Shown: positions 5,718 through 6,571 of the stretch, one piece after another | How positions within the stretch are numbered: the first letter of the stretch is position 1 | How the letters are laid out: each line of letters opens with the position of its first letter | Assembly (NCBI GenBank): GCA_900769745.1 | Contig: CAAGHX010000017.1 | Coordinates: forward strand, 1-6,571 | DNA from: an uncultured Alistipes sp. | GTDB taxonomy: Bacteria > Bacteroidota > Bacteroidia > Bacteroidales > Rikenellaceae | DNA length: 6,571 nt | Reading direction: 5' to 3' | Translations under genes and position numbers: made by a program | Notes under the pieces: generated by a model | The model's database searches: none | Told to the model about the DNA's origin: nothing | The model's input: the letters and a program-made list of their open reading frames with translations, nothing else

Positions 5718-5777
5718 CTATTTTAGCAACTCCCCTGCCAAACGAAGCATAGACTCGGCCGTGAGATTTGCCTCGAT
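5718..5777 (-). other. In-frame 19-codon open stretch after the ruvA stop
   Basis: Directly after the ruvA TAA the same frame stays open for 19 codons (IEANLTAESMLRLAGELLK) and ends in TAG at 5720-5718. The composition looks protein-like and helical. RuvA itself already ends at its usual place, so this may be a decayed C-terminal extension, the tail of a lost gene, or chance. Confidence 0.25.
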
Positions 5778-6368
5778 TTACAAGCGGCGGAGGGCCTGAC
5801 GCACAGCCTCCTCGACTGATATCTCGGGCTCTTCGGCGAAGATAGCCTTCACCACCTTGTCCGACGCACCACGCTGGAAACCAAGCATTTGCAATGCCGA
5901 CAGAGTCTCATCATAAGCTGCGGGCTTAGCCTGTGCCACCTGCACCACCTCAGCCTTATCGGCTCCCAACTCCAACATCTTACCACTCAGCTCGACGATA
6001 ATCTTCTGGGCGGTCTTAAGACCAAGGCCCTTCACGTTCTTGAGCAGCACGGCATTCTCCGTAGCGATTATATTGCGAAGCTCCGAAGAGGAGTAGGTCG
6101 AGAGAATCATACGGGCGGTATTGCCTCCCACGCCCGACACGCTGATAAGATTGCGGAACAACTCGCGCTCAATCTTGGTTGCAAAACCATAGAGCAACTG
6201 GGCATCTTCCCTGACGGTGAAGTGCACATACAGACGCACATCGCTCTGAGCCTCGATGGCCGAGAAGGTCTGCAGTGAGATATTGATATAGTAGCCCACG
6301 CCTGCGGCCTCGACCACGGCATAGGTAGGTGCTATCTCTGTCAGTTTACCTGAAATATATTCGTACAT
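5778..6368 (-). CDS. ruvA: Holliday junction DNA helicase subunit RuvA
   Basis: RuvA binds four-way Holliday junctions as a tetramer and loads the RuvB motor for branch migration during recombinational repair. The 196-residue product has the normal family length and all three domains. The N-terminal OB-fold (1-~62) begins MYEYISGKL and ends VREDAQLLYGF. The middle domain has two helix-hairpin-helix motifs: LISVSGVGGNTARMIL (74-89) and LKNVKGLGLKTAQKIIVEL (109-127). After a linker, the C-terminal RuvB-contacting domain (~150-196) ends ISVEEAVRQALRRL. Start at ATG 6368, about 20 nt after the predicted transcription start. It is divergent from the lipoprotein gene at 6473 and is not followed by ruvB or ruvC in this window. 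Confidence 0.97.
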   Translation of the reverse strand: MYEYISGKLTEIAPTYAVVEAAGVGYYINISLQTFSAIEAQSDVRLYVHFTVREDAQLLYGFATKIERELFRNLISVSGVGGNTARMILSTYSSSELRNIIATENAVLLKNVKGLGLKTAQKIIVELSGKMLELGADKAEVVQVAQAKPAAYDETLSALQMLGFQRGASDKVVKAIFAEEPEISVEEAVRQALRRL

Positions 6369-6389
6369 AGCGTTAATTTTAATTGTCGA

Positions 6390-6422
6390 TTTGACAAAAA
6401 TAATAAATTTTTTATACCTTTG
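6390..6422 (+). promoter_or_regulatory. Promoter of the right-edge lipoprotein gene
   Basis: TTTG (6390-6393) is followed after 21 nt by TACCTTTG (6415-6422), matching both Bacteroidota promoter elements exactly. Transcription would start near 6429, about 45 nt before the ATG at 6473, with an A/T-rich leader. Confidence 0.75.
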
Positions 6423-6426
6423 TCAA
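6391..6426. repeat. Inverted repeat holding both divergent promoters
   Basis: TTGACAAA (6391-6398) and TTTGTCAA (6419-6426) are perfect reverse complements separated by 20 nt. Each arm carries the -33 box of one promoter and the -7 box of the other. A further TTGTC (6383-6387) forms a smaller inverted repeat with GACAA (6393-6397). Confidence 0.8.
6395..6426 (-). promoter_or_regulatory. ruvA: ruvA promoter
   Basis: On the minus strand TTG (6426-6424) is followed after 21 nt by TATTTTTG (6402-6395), an exact TAnnTTTG box. The start would be near 6388, giving a leader of about 20 nt. It occupies almost the same DNA as the rightward promoter of the opposite gene. Confidence 0.65.
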
Positions 6427-6472
6427 TTATTACACGCTTAATTGCAAAAAACATAAAATCAGAATAGTTAAA

Positions 6473-6571
6473 ATGAAGAGAATTTTTTGGGCACTTTTGG
6501 TTGCCACAATCACTTTGGCATCGTGCCAGAACCAGGCTACAGAGGCAGCTGCCGATGTACAGAACGCAGAG
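6473..6571 (+). CDS. Lipoprotein of unknown function, 5' part only
   Basis: The frame opens with ATG at 6473 and stays open for 33 codons to the window edge. It encodes a typical lipoprotein signal: positively charged start (MKR), hydrophobic core, lipobox LASC with lipidated Cys18. The residues after Cys (QNQAT) lack the acidic cluster seen in the two FKBP-like lipoproteins, so it may stay periplasm-facing. A strong promoter precedes it. Too little of the mature protein is visible to assign a function. Confidence 0.85.
   Translation, partial: MKRIFWALLVATITLASCQNQATEAAADVQNAE

Overview
The window is chromosomal DNA from a member of the Bacteroidota, most likely order Bacteroidales. The signs are Bacteroides-type promoters (TTG or TTTG, 19-21 nt, then a TAnnTTTG-like -7 box), A-rich leaders without clear Shine-Dalgarno sites, lipoproteins with acidic residues just after the lipidated cysteine, and a SusC-like carboxypeptidase-regulatory plus Plug protein. 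I cannot name the genus with confidence.

Layout, left to right. (1) 1-1529, minus: dnaK, missing its C-terminal lid because of the window edge. (2) 1530-2149: a 620-nt non-coding region. It holds the dnaK leader and promoter, a block of short direct and inverted repeats, a minus-strand terminator, and two tandem ~120-nt elements that each fold into one long hairpin. Their stems show compensatory base changes, and this is the most unusual part of the window. (3) 2150-2857, minus: a secreted stand-alone Plug-domain protein. (4) 2938-3183, minus: a small helix-turn-helix DNA-binding protein. A strong terminator stands between it and the Plug gene, only 20 nt before the Plug start codon. (5) 3370-4950 and 5029-5646, minus: two FKBP-like lipoproteins, probably one transcription unit with a promoter at 5657-5687 and a strong terminator at 3305-3341. 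The larger one carries a 61-residue Tyr/Asn/Gly insert in an FKBP loop. (6) 5778-6368, minus: ruvA, complete. (7) 6473-6571, plus: the start of another lipoprotein gene, cut by the window edge and divergent from ruvA. Both promoters of this divergent pair sit face to face within one inverted repeat.

Functionally, dnaK (cytosolic protein folding) and ruvA (Holliday junction processing) are housekeeping genes. Between them lies a group of envelope proteins: two FKBP-like lipoproteins, likely exported to the outer membrane and perhaps surface-exposed, and a periplasmic Plug protein. No rRNA, tRNA, CRISPR array, transposase or integrase gene is visible. The best candidates for something undescribed are the tandem structured element at 1900-2150 and the Tyr/Asn-rich insert in the FKBP-like protein.
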